Shown: positions 22,101 to 30,906 of the stretch, piece by piece
How positions within the stretch are numbered: the first letter of the stretch is position 1
How the letters are laid out: each line of letters starts with the position of its first letter
Origin: Temnothorax longispinosus
Taxonomy: Eukaryota; Arthropoda; Insecta; Hymenoptera; Formicidae
Reading direction: 5' to 3'
Assembly: GCF_030848805.1 (NCBI RefSeq)
Contig: NC_092368.1
Span: forward strand, 12,392,856 to 12,456,855
Length of the DNA: 64,000 bases
Notes under the pieces: model-generated
The model's database searches: none
What the model was told of the DNA's origin: nothing
Seen by the model: the letters and a program-made list of their open reading frames with translations, nothing else
Position numbers and translations under genes: made by a program

Positions 22101-22899
22101 CCTGCCTATCGAAATCTGCTGTAAGCTTCCCCCTGACGTTTCCACTTTCACAGCAGAGGCCTGGGCGATTTACGAAACCATGTTTATCATCCACCAGTTA
22201 CAAATCCCTTCAGCAATCATATTCTCCGACTGCAGTAGTGTATTGCAAACGATCACATCATACAATATAACGCACAACAATTACATCATCTCACTCATTC
22301 GTAATATGTATTATAGGGCGGTCACTAGTGGCTCAAAAATTAAGGTGGCCTGGATTCCATCGCACAAGGGAATTACGGGTAACGAGCGAGCGGATATTCT
22401 TGCTAAGAGAGCTGCCAGAAAAGGCAGAAAAACCAGCTGTATGGTTCCCTACATTGATCTCTATCATAGATCCAAATATATTTTAAATAGAAGATATCAA
22501 ACCTATTTAGAAAACGCAGCATCCACCAAGGGTACTTTCTACCACACCCATTATCATACTAATAATGTCAAGCCTTGGTACTACCGTCTTCCTCTTAATA
22601 GAGCGCAAATAGTCACCACGAGCCGTCTCCGCAGCGGCCATTACAATTTGAATCAAAGCTTATTCCGGAAAAATATTGTCGATTCCCCGAGTTGCCCCTG
22701 TGGCGATCCGTATCAGGATGCAAATCACATAATATTTAACTGTATCTTAACCCGCGATCAAACGTCGCCACTTCACAAATATCTTCAAGAGAAATTCTTA
22801 ACTAATCCTACGGACATATTTCCACTTCTCAAAAATCCGCCCCCTAAGTTATGCCGCTTAATACTCGCTTTTTTCAGCTCATCCAATCTTTATATTTAA
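19039..22899 (+). CDS. I-type retrotransposon ORF2 (endonuclease-RT-RNase H)
   Basis: This is the polyprotein for target-primed reverse transcription. An N-terminal apurinic-type endonuclease starts at ILQWNCRGL (19147), with IVGDFNAHH and the SDHYPVE end motif. The RT has GFRSYRSC and catalytic YADD near 21136. RNase H has FYTDGSKLDTGAAG, TAEAWAI, FSDCSS and GNERADILAK, so all four acidic residues are seen. A C-terminal CCHC stretch reads CPCGDPYQDANHIIFNC. The frame is open from 19039 (after TAA at 19036) but has no ATG before the endonuclease; the first codon usable as a start is TTG at 19048. ORF2 lies in the +1 frame relative to ORF1 and overlaps it by 86 bp, so frameshifting or non-AUG initiation must be invoked. 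Confidence 0.92.
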   Translation, partial: RTFLIKIRIRKLTRKLAVTTNTFTPPEHSASSSEIKILQWNCRGLQDKLPNLQFLAKKFDIFCIQETLLTKVSKVSVNNFSLLRTDITKPGMRGICFLVKNNLKVSLVQLPFTVHYSIEAAAISIPFQNEELLIINIYRHPNDDTTIQAFNDIFNLASRYKFALIVGDFNAHHRLWGCKRNDSAGIRLASCIESFNYWALNDSSNTRFNPCNNTGSIIDLALASPDLACACCTTTLDDPMASDHYPVETVINGKFSMMKRLAYKLKLDKEQLLKLNARLEKISRESPPTTTDNELEDYEQLINSIKEVATDILREDGKDGKIGPKKIIYKRSPAPWWNGKCTKAVNNRKIALDIFKRDPSKDNYLALKRQNRECKLVLSKQKKESWRSFCTSFNSKTPTAEMWRLIKAFKRKDNNSIKDYKILESSQEAAIDKLCPPSCSPPPFTTLLSMKQEDINSPNVQSWMSNPFSIDELRVALATVKVSSSPGLDQISYAFIKTLPEKFETHLLDIYNRIISRGTFPSSWTESLVVFIPKPNSNGVRPISLLSCLLKILEKCVYNRLRWHFEANDILSDTQFGFRSYRSCSDSLIILTNAIQLGFINGKFTVCVFLDIAGAFDNVDPFILLEDLQRKGVPAVIRYFIANLLLNRNIFFVRDGNTQGPYYTYKGLPQGSILSPPLYNLYVKDSKRQLLPGVYSPEYADDLAVYTTHKSIKEAFRLIENSLKSLHQYLRSRGLELSPAKSRCVVFTRKRTYQLPKPNILVNGEEIPMATEHRFLGINLDNKLTGKPHMKYLINKGKRIASILTMLAGTKWGSHPQLLLSLYRAVFRGAIEYGAVVFQFKGNKQLFLALQRLQWKLIRNAMGYRVSTPINVILDEAKEPPLIQRFSYLIHNYLVKSFACRFNPVIDSLENVQFGTIGNTKRSKACRAIPIFRSYLAVRNIRGTMHRSVYLPFFSYPFLSLTYQPELIPFFLPNSDSISAEEANQHFRNHFAPHIADSITFYTDGSKLDTGAAGASVYSPDLPIEICCKLPPDVSTFTAEAWAIYETMFIIHQLQIPSAIIFSDCSSVLQTITSYNITHNNYIISLIRNMYYRAVTSGSKIKVAWIPSHKGITGNERADILAKRAARKGRKTSCMVPYIDLYHRSKYILNRRYQTYLENAASTKGTFYHTHYHTNNVKPWYYRLPLNRAQIVTTSRLRSGHYNLNQSLFRKNIVDSPSCPCGDPYQDANHIIFNCILTRDQTSPLHKYLQEKFLTNPTDIFPLLKNPPPKLCRLILAFFSSSNLYI

Positions 22900-23828
22900 A
22901 AATTCCCGCCTTACTCTACCTCCCATACATCGCTGCTGAGTTCACTCATTGGAGAATAGTATAATGGCCAATCCTAACCGATAGGGTATAGATGCGCCAA
23001 TATAAGATGAAGAAGAAGAAGATCATCGCATGTAGGATAAGGTACATGGCTGACGCGATAAGCGTTGCGTACAATATAAAACAATAACATTTTATAACAT
23101 AACAACAGAAAATTAATATACTACCAACGTTATTTCTAAGTCCAAATTACAAAGAATTTTGAACTGTTGCATTGACTTCAAATAAATGACTACGTTTACA
23201 CGGCCCAATTTGCGCTAAAGTTATAACATATGATACACATCAAAAAACAGAAAAATGGTATTAATTCTAATAATGATACTGAATTATATTGGATTGGGTC
23301 TTACACTTTAATATTCTCAACAAATTCAATAATAATTTCTAGGGAGTTATTTATATGTTTATATACGACCTTTATTGTCAATCAACACTTGTAATAAACA
23401 GTGGCTCAGTCACGTACAAGATTCGACACGATACGGTCCCTTCGCAACAATTCAGAGCTTTTAATTTCTTATTATATGCTTAGTATGTATATTCGTATCA
23501 AATTCATTTACATTTTCTCGTTCTTACAATAAGTCTCTTTAATTTACAATATATATACACACTTTTAATTTTATTTATCTAACCCTTGCTTGTGACGAGC
23601 TTACATCGATGATTGACTAAATTTATTCTCACTTCCGACTGAAGAATCAACCATGGATTTTATCATTGGACTACATTTTCCAATTAAGGACCTCACAAAT
23701 ATACAGCGATTCCGATTTTTTCTGTTCAGTATTTATTTGATGTTCCTATTTATTACTTAGATGTGGAAACTTGTAACTCGTGACGAATTTAATATTGAAT
23801 TGCGATATTTGTATATTTTATTCATTTT

Positions 23829-23862
23829 GGCTGAAGAAGGCACTGTGTTGTCGAAACGTTCC
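23829..23862 (+). ncRNA. hammerhead-like core in Penelope terminal repeat (copy B)
   Basis: CTGAAGA, stem GGCA/TGTC, then GAAAC, as in copy A but on the plus strand. It is identical across the core to the copy at 12782-12815, while flanks differ by scattered substitutions, which hints that the core is conserved in the family. Confidence 0.45.
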
Positions 23863-23950
23863 TAATTAATTAATTGTTTGTAACAATAAGTCTTTATTGA
23901 ATTTAACAACTTTCATGCTCGTTATTGGCCGTTAACCTTTCATATTATTG

Positions 23951-24440
23951 TGGAAAAAAATTATATGAAAGCTATATATATACAAAATACTTATAAAGAA
24001 ACGTATCAAATGTATGTGAAAAATTAGTAAATTTTTTAAAGTAATCTTTACTTTGTACAGTTTAGAAATTTTTTAAGAAGTTTCTTTAATGCTTGGAAAA
24101 ACTATTGACTTTTTTTAATGATGTCACTTCAATCTGCCTTAGAAAAGGCCACAAAATGAGAAAATGAGCCTAACACACGTATTTTACAGTTATTTCAACT
24201 TAATGAAGCCGAAAAATAACTTTATTGACACTTTTAGGTATAGATATCTTCGAAACCTGATGTGATAGAACAATGCGGGCAACGGATTCGGTTTCAGCAT
24301 GTCAGAAATCCTTCGGAAACAAATATTGAGAATTAAATCTCAAGATCAAAGTTGATGTCGGCATGTGTAACTAATATTGCAGAAGGGATAGCATATATCC
24401 TCTATCCAGCACTAATCAAGTATGAATGCGGTACTATCGT
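23951..24440. other. unassigned AT-rich sequence
   Basis: No reading frame with domain similarity, repeat arms or RNA structure was recognised between the Penelope terminal repeat and the fatty acid synthase exon. Confidence 0.5.
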
Positions 24441-24453
24441 ATGAATCAATCAC

Positions 24454-24625
24454 CTGTCTTCCATCGCCCATGATCTGCTCTAACAAGGTCTTTTTTATTG
24501 AATAGATTTTCTCGTAACTGATTCATATTGTCTGAATCCGGAAATCTACCAGCAATACCAGAAATAACGATCTCCTCGTCGGAGTCAATACCGTTCCACG
24601 ATCTACATGCTTCTGTGCCATCCAT
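24454..24625 (-). pseudogene. orphan first coding exon of a fatty acid synthase
   Basis: From the ATG at 24625 the minus strand encodes about 57 residues. The segment EEIVISGIAGRFPDSDNMNQ, followed by LRENLFNKKDLV and RW, matches the N-terminal start of the beta-ketoacyl synthase domain of animal fatty acid synthase. It ends at a consensus-like donor (ACAG/GTGATT). No further exon of this protein of about 2,300 residues is visible in the 24 kb downstream, which is filled with retroelements. It is most simply a duplicated or stranded exon. A gene with a very long first intron reaching outside the window cannot be excluded. Confidence 0.7.
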
Positions 24626-24649
24626 GATTTCGATTGTTTTTTCGGACAA

Positions 24650-25419
24650 TCTAGAAAAGTGCTATGTATTTTATATACTTATTTTTTTACTTATCATACT
24701 GTACCTGGTCTTAAATGTTCGCAGTATCACTATGATATCGTGTTAGTTCAGCGGAGAAATGAGAAATGATTCTTGTCACTTATCGACTCTTTATATAACA
24801 TTCAAATGATTATTGTAATGTAAACCAGCTATATATATTGTGTCAAGCTTCTGCCTTTGTAAGTTTAATTCAAAGCATTTCCGTTTAAAAGAGAAGAGAA
24901 AGGGAAGGGACGAGAATAGGAGGGGAGGGAAGAAAGAGAGAGAAATATATCGAAAATAAAAAATATGATCTACCTTTTTTAATACATCTTAAAGGTAGGT
25001 ATAGAACATTATTTACTAATTATATGTTTTATTTAATACTAAATTATTTGTCATTTAACTAAAATCGTTTTTATATATTCGTTCAAGGTTATTCCTATTA
25101 AAGCTTTTTCTACAGATTTTATAACGTAAAAATTAACTCTGATAGCCAAACCTGCGCAGAAAAATTCTGAGCAGGTCTTTCAATAAATTTTTCATGTCAG
25201 AAAGGCAACAAATTTCACACAGAAGCTGCTGTATCAGATAATGCATGTTGTCAAACTGTTGCCAGAAATGCGACAGAGCCTGCTCACATATATTGCCTGC
25301 AGGCTCTATTAACAGAACACGAGCTCAATGCGTACACAGATGGCTATGGTTAGGAAGATTCTGATCAAATTTGCTACTGATCTGTACGCATGCTGCTATA
25401 AAAGTTGCTTACTTCCAAG
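24650..25419. other. intergenic, purine-rich tract
   Basis: No gene is recognised. A purine-rich run (AGAAGAGAAAGGGAAGGGA-type) occupies 24890-24950. The rest is AT-rich with no clear repeats. Confidence 0.5.
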
Positions 25420-25501
25420 ACAGCACCATGTCCAAAATCGGGACATAAGACATCTTTTAGACGTCTTTTAGATGTCTTATGTCCCGCTTTTGGACGTGCT
25501 G
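25420..25501. mobile_element. short hairpin MITE
   Basis: The arm CAGCACCATGTCCAAAATCG... (25420-25453) pairs with CGCTTTTGGACGTGCTG (25471-25501), including GGGACATAAGACATC. An 18-base loop carries TTTTAGACGTCTTTTA. Confidence 0.75.
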
Positions 25502-25541
25502 TTTGGGTTATTAAAATTTATAAATAAATGGCTGTGTTCAG

Positions 25542-25663
25542 TAGAACGTTTATTTTGCAACTATTGGAGGTTTTCTGAGCTCAGATTGGATTATTTTTTT
25601 AGATCTAGAGGAATAATCCAATCTGAGCTTAGAAAACTTCCAACAGTTGCAAATAAACATTCT
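25542..25663. mobile_element. hairpin MITE
   Basis: Arms of about 52 bp: AGAACGTTTATTTTGCAACT on the left and AGTTGCAAATAAACATTCT on the right, pairing inward to GGATTATT/AATAATCC with a short loop. Confidence 0.8.
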
Positions 25664-25718
25664 GCTATAAACGTGGCCAATGAACAGAATGGAAAATCCT
25701 TTTACACGTTATTTTTAA

Positions 25719-26144
25719 GGGGATGCTGGAGCCGTAGCCAAACTCGATCAGCGTCGATAAAGAAGTGCTCACCGATTTTTACACATACATACAGAGCACC
25801 TAACCTTGCATCTTCCACTGGTCCTAAGTAATATCTTTTTTTTAGGCTTCAAATCTTACTTCTAATTGCATGATATTATTCCTGACAGTTTTTTGTAGAG
25901 GGCTGTATCACTATTTTCTATAAAAAAACTGCAGAATTTTTGTATAAAGCAAATATTGTCGTCAGGTTAGGACGATATTTATAAAAATAAAATTTTTTTT
26001 AGTTTATTAGACAAAATGATGTACAGCCCTCTACATCTTTGTGCGTACTTTAATCGTGTAAAAGGATTTTCCATTCTGTTCAGCCAATTCAAAGATATTG
26101 CTTAGACCGATAATGTCAGTGTCGCTGTCACTCCAAGGATCCCC
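25719..26144. mobile_element. TTAA-flanked MITE (GGGGAT family), copy 1
   Basis: GGGGATGCTGGAG at the left and CTCCAAGGATCCCC at the right are inverted ends flanked by TTAA (25715-25718 and 26145-26148), the piggyBac-type target. The interior region 25820-26000 is similar to 29300-29455 in copy 2. No coding capacity is present. Confidence 0.7.
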
Positions 26145-26289
26145 TTAATTGAGTTAATTAAAGATGCATAATATGAGAGGGATCTTTTGGTTGCTACGAC
26201 TCCAGCCGACTTCGTCGCGAACTTAATTCGGATCCGACTCTTCAAATATTCGTGTAAAGCTGATGACAGAGAACTAGATGTCTGTCATA

Positions 26290-26388
26290 GTTGTAGACGT
26301 AAAGTAAGTCAGAGAGAAAAAGTTATTGTACAAAAGTTTGTCACCACTTACGTTTTTCTCTACCTTACTTCATGTCTACGACTACTAC
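26290..26388. repeat. inverted repeat
   Basis: GTAGACGTAAAGTAAGTCAG (26294-26313) pairs imperfectly with the CTTACTTCATGTCTAC arm near 26363-26380, with further pairing of AGAGAAAAAG/CTTTTTCTCT-like segments. It is probably another foldback remnant. Confidence 0.55.
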
Positions 26389-26709
26389 AGATGTAAGCGC
26401 TTACGTCTCGTTCTTTGCCATCAGCCTTATTTCATAAGATTCGATAACGCAAATTTAGATAACCCAAATAATGCGGTTCTGAAATCCCGATCACAATCGA
26501 TCTCAGATACCTGGGTACCTGGATATAGTCATTTATCCGAATACTTAGGAGCCCTAATGCATACATACATGATGTACAAATAACATATAAATGATATGCG
26601 TATGATATAAATGTACATATAAATATACATGTGATATAATATACATATAATAGTATAGTACATATACAGGCTCATTACTTTTTATTAAATTTGCAGTCTT
26701 TGTTATTAA

Positions 26710-27483
26710 GGACGTTCTCCGGCTCCAGTCGTGCTCAACTTGTATTCATGCTTAAGGTGATCCTAAAGCCGTGATCCTAGCCGGTTTTTTTCAGTTTTTT
26801 TCTTAGCACTAATCTTTTAATTGGCTTTATAGAAATGCAAAATTCTTGTCTAGAATTAAAGTATACGCATCAAAATCTAGGTCATGGTGGTCGAATTGAT
26901 ATCGAAAACGAAAAAAAATTAATATTTTTTGTTAATATTTAATATTAATATTAATATTAATATTAATATTTAATTAATATTTTTTGTTTTATTTTACTGA
27001 AGTTAATTTGTTTATATACAAAATATTACAAAAACATTTAAAAAATAAGAAGTTAACTTCACGCGTGAGAACTCATGCGCAGCGTTGCCAACTGACGCCT
27101 CTCCTCTTCTGTCACTCTGAACCGAGCGAAAAATTCATCAAATCGCGTACTTTATACAAGTATTTCTCGAAAACGAGTACCGCAAGGGTTACAAGGGTAT
27201 TGATGCTTAATTGCATATTATTTTTATTTTTATGGAGCATCATATACTAATTTTTCAAAAACATTTAGGGAAAACTTTTTTCACAATTCATTATAATGTC
27301 TCTTTTACAATAGCTCGGAATAGGAATTACATGTTAAAAGTTAAAACTTTGAAACTCAGTATCTCGATTTTTAATACCGCAAGAGGTATTGAAATTTATA
27401 CCATCGCATAAAGCACACCTAAATTAACGTATATTCACAGCTTCAAGAAAATCTAGAGAAAACCGATTTTCCGGAGAACGACC
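26710..27483. mobile_element. TTAA-flanked MITE (GGWCGTTCTCCGG ends)
   Basis: GGACGTTCTCCGG on the left and CCGGAGAACGACC on the right are inverted, with TTAA at 26706-26709 and 27484-27487. Inside, 26758-26930 is an inverted, truncated match to 29450-29638 of the GGGGAT family, so it holds a nested fragment. A TTAATA run fills 26930-26980. No transposase is present. Confidence 0.7.
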
Positions 27484-27499
27484 TTAATGGAAAATTTAT

Positions 27500-28250
27500 A
27501 CTATTATGAAACAGGTGCGTAAAGGCGAAAGGGGAATGGAGGATGTACGTCAATATCGAATGTGTCCCGGATGCCGCCTAACTATTTAACCTTTCCTTAT
27601 TTACGAAACATTGTGCCATAGTATGTTAATTCTATCGAAAAACTCAGTCTTAAGTTTTTACCTCCAATTGTAAAATTTATTAGAGAGATTTAATTTCGTA
27701 ATATAAATTTCTACTAATTTCGTAAAATAAATTTCCACCAATTTTCTCTTCAATTCTATTAATTATATCTGCCATTATATATGACCAATAATAATTGCCA
27801 AGTTTCGGAAGAAAAAATCATTCAAAGATAATTCTATTAACATATTGACTGCCATCCACATATGAATAACATTCAATCTCATTGAAAAACTCTCAAAGGA
27901 ACCCAAACATCTTTTTTTATAATTTATATTTTTTTGTAACATAAAACGTCATTGAATGACGGGGCTTCTTATAAAAGTTTAATATGTCATTCGTATTTGA
28001 GAATGACAAAGCACTTTCAGAAACGAGGAATACAATTATTTATTGGCGATCATACGTATAACAGTCAATTTGTGCTAATAATATGCGGCAAAAGGTCATT
28101 TGGCTAAAGCGAATAAATAACGAATAAAAATCTTTCATAAACAAAAACTTTTCAGTGAAATAATAAATAGCTTTATATTACATAGAAAATGCAATTAGTA
28201 AATAATTTTATATTCCTAGTCTTAACATTCATGTTAAAAATATATACATA
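27500..28250. other. unassigned AT-rich sequence
   Basis: No gene, hairpin or repeat relationship was recognised between the TTAA-flanked MITE and the 3-kb TIR element. Confidence 0.5.
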
Positions 28251-28646
28251 TTATCCCTGGCGAAAATGAGAAGTTTCATGAATGTTTATTTGACGTTTAC
28301 GCGAGCGCTTGCGGGAGTTCATTGAGAGTTTGGAAACGGTCAGTAAAGATTTCGTAGAGCGGAAATTGCAACGCTGTAGCGTTGTAAGGCGTTTGTACAT
28401 AACATTTTTGAGAGTTTACACAGCGTTTACATGATGTATGACGTTTGCTGAGTTCTTTGAAACATTATTCTCTGTTAAGCATTTAATAGGCATTTGCTTT
28501 TATCATTGGAAACTGCATGCAGCCTCTATTGAGCGTTTAACGAGCGTTTACTCTTTAAAGCGTTAAAAGAATAATTTTTATTAATGATAATGAGGTTTCG
28601 AAACCGAATCTGCTTTTCGCCTTGCAGGGGGTCTGCTAATGTACGC

Positions 28647-28776
28647 GGCCTGGGGCAACGGACAAACTGTCGGTTCGATAAGTGTCGTTGCGCAGGTTTT
28701 TCATATCGTGTAAAAGCTGCGCAACGACACCGACAATTGTCGGTAAGCGGATTTTAGCGGAACAGAATACGGCCCC
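28647..28776. mobile_element. hairpin MITE, family shared with 61886-62020 (copy 1, partly decayed)
   Basis: The inner arms TGTCGTTGCGCAGGTTTTTC and AAAAGCTGCGCAACGACA are kept. The right end reads GCGGAACAGAATACGGCCCC. The left end has diverged. The same sequence recurs, better preserved, just upstream of the arrow gene. Confidence 0.7.
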
Positions 28777-29116
28777 TGTAGTGCGATTCTGTAACTCGTT
28801 ATGAGGTATCGACTATCGTTGCGCAGATATTTTATATGGTAAAAAAGCTGCGCAATTGTCGTTATAGCTCATAACGACGGCATAACGAGTTACAGAATTG
28901 CACTCCTGGATGTATTTTAAGGGGACAATTGTCGGTAAGCGGATTTTAGCGGAACAGAATACGGCCCCTGTAGTGCGATTCTGTAACTCGTTATGAGGTA
29001 TCGACTATCGTTGCGCAGATATTTTATATGGTAAAAAAGCTGCGCAATTGTCGTTATAGCTCATAACGACGGCATAACGAGTTACAGAATTGCACTCCTG
29101 GATGTATTTTAAGGGG
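28733..29116 (+). repeat. perfect 192-bp tandem duplication
   Basis: Unit 28733-28924 is repeated at 28925-29116 with no mismatch seen by eye. The unit runs from ACAATTGTCGG to TTTTAAGGGG. Its last four bases (GGGG) are the first four of the MITE starting at 29113, so the duplication is younger than that insertion. Confidence 0.85.
28780..28904. mobile_element. hairpin MITE with 24-bp TIRs (duplicated at 28972-29096)
   Basis: AGTGCGATTCTGTAACTCGT at the left is matched by ACGAGTTACAGAATTGCACT at the right. Inner arms (TTGCGCAG/CTGCGCAA) pair around a short loop. The whole element is copied again by the 192-bp duplication. Confidence 0.85.
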
Positions 29117-29634
29117 ATCCTAAAGTGAAGGCTGAACTTCCTCGACGTCGGTAATGTCAACATTTCTAATTCTGTTTTTTTGTCATATATCTATATCTGT
29201 CCTTGTCTAACGAGCGGCATCTGTCTTTGTTCGATTACTGCGCCATCTCTTGCCACACGCAATATTGCTTATCCTGTCAACCTGAATGTGTTTTTGCACA
29301 TATAAAAGTTATATAAAGTAATCTTTTTTTCTAGGTTTTCAATCTTAGATCTAATTGCACGATATTGTTCTTAAATGTTGTCCCTAGGTCATGCCGGTCT
29401 AATTTTGTGGATATTTATCGTGGAATTTTTGTACAAAGCAAATATTGTCGTCACGTATACCAAAAATTAACAAAAATATTAATTTTTTTTCGTTTTCGAT
29501 ATAAATTTGACCACCATGACCTAGATTTTGATGCGTACTTTAATTCTAGACAAGAATTTTGCATTTCTATAAAGTCAATTAAAAGATTAGTGCTAAGAAA
29601 AAAAGCCGGTATTACAGACGGCTTTAGAATCCCC
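29113..29634. mobile_element. TTAA-flanked MITE (GGGGAT family), copy 2
   Basis: GGGGATCCTAAAG at the left and CTTTAGAATCCCC at the right are flanked by TTAA (29109-29112, 29635-29638). The right half is inverted relative to 26758-26930, and 29300-29455 matches the inside of copy 1. Confidence 0.75.
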
Positions 29635-29997
29635 TTAAACGCTTTCTATTAAACGCGAGAAAGATGCGCCGCCTAACGGCGTTGTTGAAAGAGCGTTTGC
29701 TAAATGGAGGGAAAACGCTCGTGTTACAGCGTCGGGAAAAGCGTTTCTTAGGCGTTTCCAAGCCATGCATTTGCGTAAACGCCCTACAATTCGCCGCATT
29801 AAAAAAATGTTTGCTGAATGGAGGGAAAACGCTTGTTTTACGGCAATTGGGAATAGTTATTTGTGTAACAAGTGCGGGAAGTTGAGAATTGGACACAAGT
29901 GCGTCCACTCCGCACGCGTGTCCAATTCTCAACCCGCACGTGTTACACACACTATTTTATATCACAAGTGCGTCTAAAGTTTAAAAAAGGACTTGCA

Positions 29998-30186
29998 GGG
30001 GCGAGGGGGGGCGAAGCCCCCCCGAGCCCTTAAAGAAGGTCTTGCGGGGAGCTATTTCTCTCAACGAGGGGGGGCGAAGCCCCCCGGGCGGGGGGGTTCG
30101 GGGGGGCAAAGCCCCCCCGAGTCAAAAAGTTGGGCGCAGGCGGGGAGGGGGGCGCGGGGGAGAGGGGCGGAGCCCCTCCCCCCGCC
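29998..30186. repeat. GC island of repeated GGGGGCGAAGCCCCC hairpins
   Basis: In an AT-rich genome this 190-bp block is almost pure G+C. The word GGGGGGCGAAGCCCCCC occurs at about 30005 and 30067. Variants GGGGGGCAAAGCCCCCC and GGGGCGGAGCCCC lie at about 30102 and 30162. Each can fold as a stem with a GAA or AAA loop, and the G runs could also form G-quadruplexes. Confidence 0.85.
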
Positions 30187-30219
30187 TATGATAAAAGCAA
30201 CGTTTATTACAGGAGCAAA

Positions 30220-30285
30220 CATGTAATAAGAATGTAATAAGATGTAATAAGAAAGAATATGTAATAAGATGTAATAAGAAAGGTG
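30220..30285 (+). repeat. TGTAATAAGA tandem repeat
   Basis: About six imperfect copies of ATGTAATAAGA (10-12 bp period) follow directly after the GC island. Confidence 0.75.
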
Positions 30286-30847
30286 AAACAACATTACGTA
30301 TGCACAGTAGTCCAATGTCTTGACCAATAAGAATTGAATCAAAATGCTCGTAGGCTCGAAGCGTCTCCGTTTCACAGTTGCCTTTGCAGATTAGGTTTTC
30401 GCCGGCTCGTAGCTCGAGGGAACGGTGCCGGCACGTGCCGGGCTTCCCGACGATTCGCGTTTCGTTCCCGGAAGACGCGATCTCGACGACGGACGGTTTA
30501 TCGATCGTCCTGGCGTGCGAATCCGCGCGACACACGTGCACACACATACACATCCGCTACGCGACTCCTTGACGATTTCGGGTACACGAGAAATTTTACA
30601 TTGAGTCGGTCTCGGTTTCTGGGTGTTCTGGGCGTTTCTGAGGTTATGTCTGAGTATCGCTGTGGTAATTCGCGTAGACATCTTGCAGCGCACGGAAACA
30701 CGCGTAGTGTTTCGCGTAGTGCGCCGCGAGATGTCGTTAAGAACATGTCAGAAATCAGGGACACTAGTCAGAAATAAGAGGACTCTAGTGGGAAAGACGC
30801 AGAATGAGTGGGGAAAATAAGGAGAGTGTTGGCAATGAGTCGTGCGG

Positions 30848-30906
30848 GAATGAAATTTCTCACTATATTCCCGCACTGAGTGCGGGAATATAGTGAGAAA
30901 TTTCTC
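30848..30906. repeat. perfect palindrome
   Basis: GAAATTTCTCACTATATTCC and CGCACT on the left are mirrored exactly by AGTGCG and GGAATATAGTGAGAAATTTC on the right around a two-base centre. Confidence 0.8.

Larger units (their letters stand above)
16760..23020 (+). mobile_element. full-length I-type non-LTR retrotransposon
   Basis: A 13-bp target-site duplication GATCATCGCATGT lies at 16747-16759 and 23021-23033. Between them are a 208-bp 5'UTR, ORF1, an overlapping ORF2, and a 3' tail ending in (GAA)n. ORF2 has an apurinic-type endonuclease, RT and RNase H, which places it in the I superfamily. Both ORFs are free of stops and the duplication is exact, so the insertion is young and may be active. 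Confidence 0.92.
16548..23950 (+). mobile_element. Penelope-like element copy B (5'-truncated), split by an I-type retrotransposon
   Basis: The plus strand starts inside the endonuclease (NNYKLDPLKHSVITEH, 16548-16600; NNPEILDFE-like, 16620-16655). It is interrupted from about 16685 to 23230 and resumes with IHIKKQKNGINSNNDTEL (23230-23285). The terminal repeat follows (23310-23950), an inverted copy of 12690-13310. Copy A and copy B meet head to head near 16550, an arrangement often seen for Penelope insertions. Confidence 0.75.

Noticed and set aside
22000..22270. Out-of-frame ORFs inside ORF2 of the I-type element
   Set aside because: Shadows of the RNase H coding frame.
29998..30186. Bacterial or phage contamination suggested by the GC-rich hairpins
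   Set aside because: The island is flanked on both sides by the same AT-rich element sequence and carries no bacterial coding signal.
30334..30820. ORFs of up to 147 codons on both strands
   Set aside because: Composition effect of a GC-richer patch within a TIR element; Arg/Ser-rich translations in several frames and no recognisable domain.
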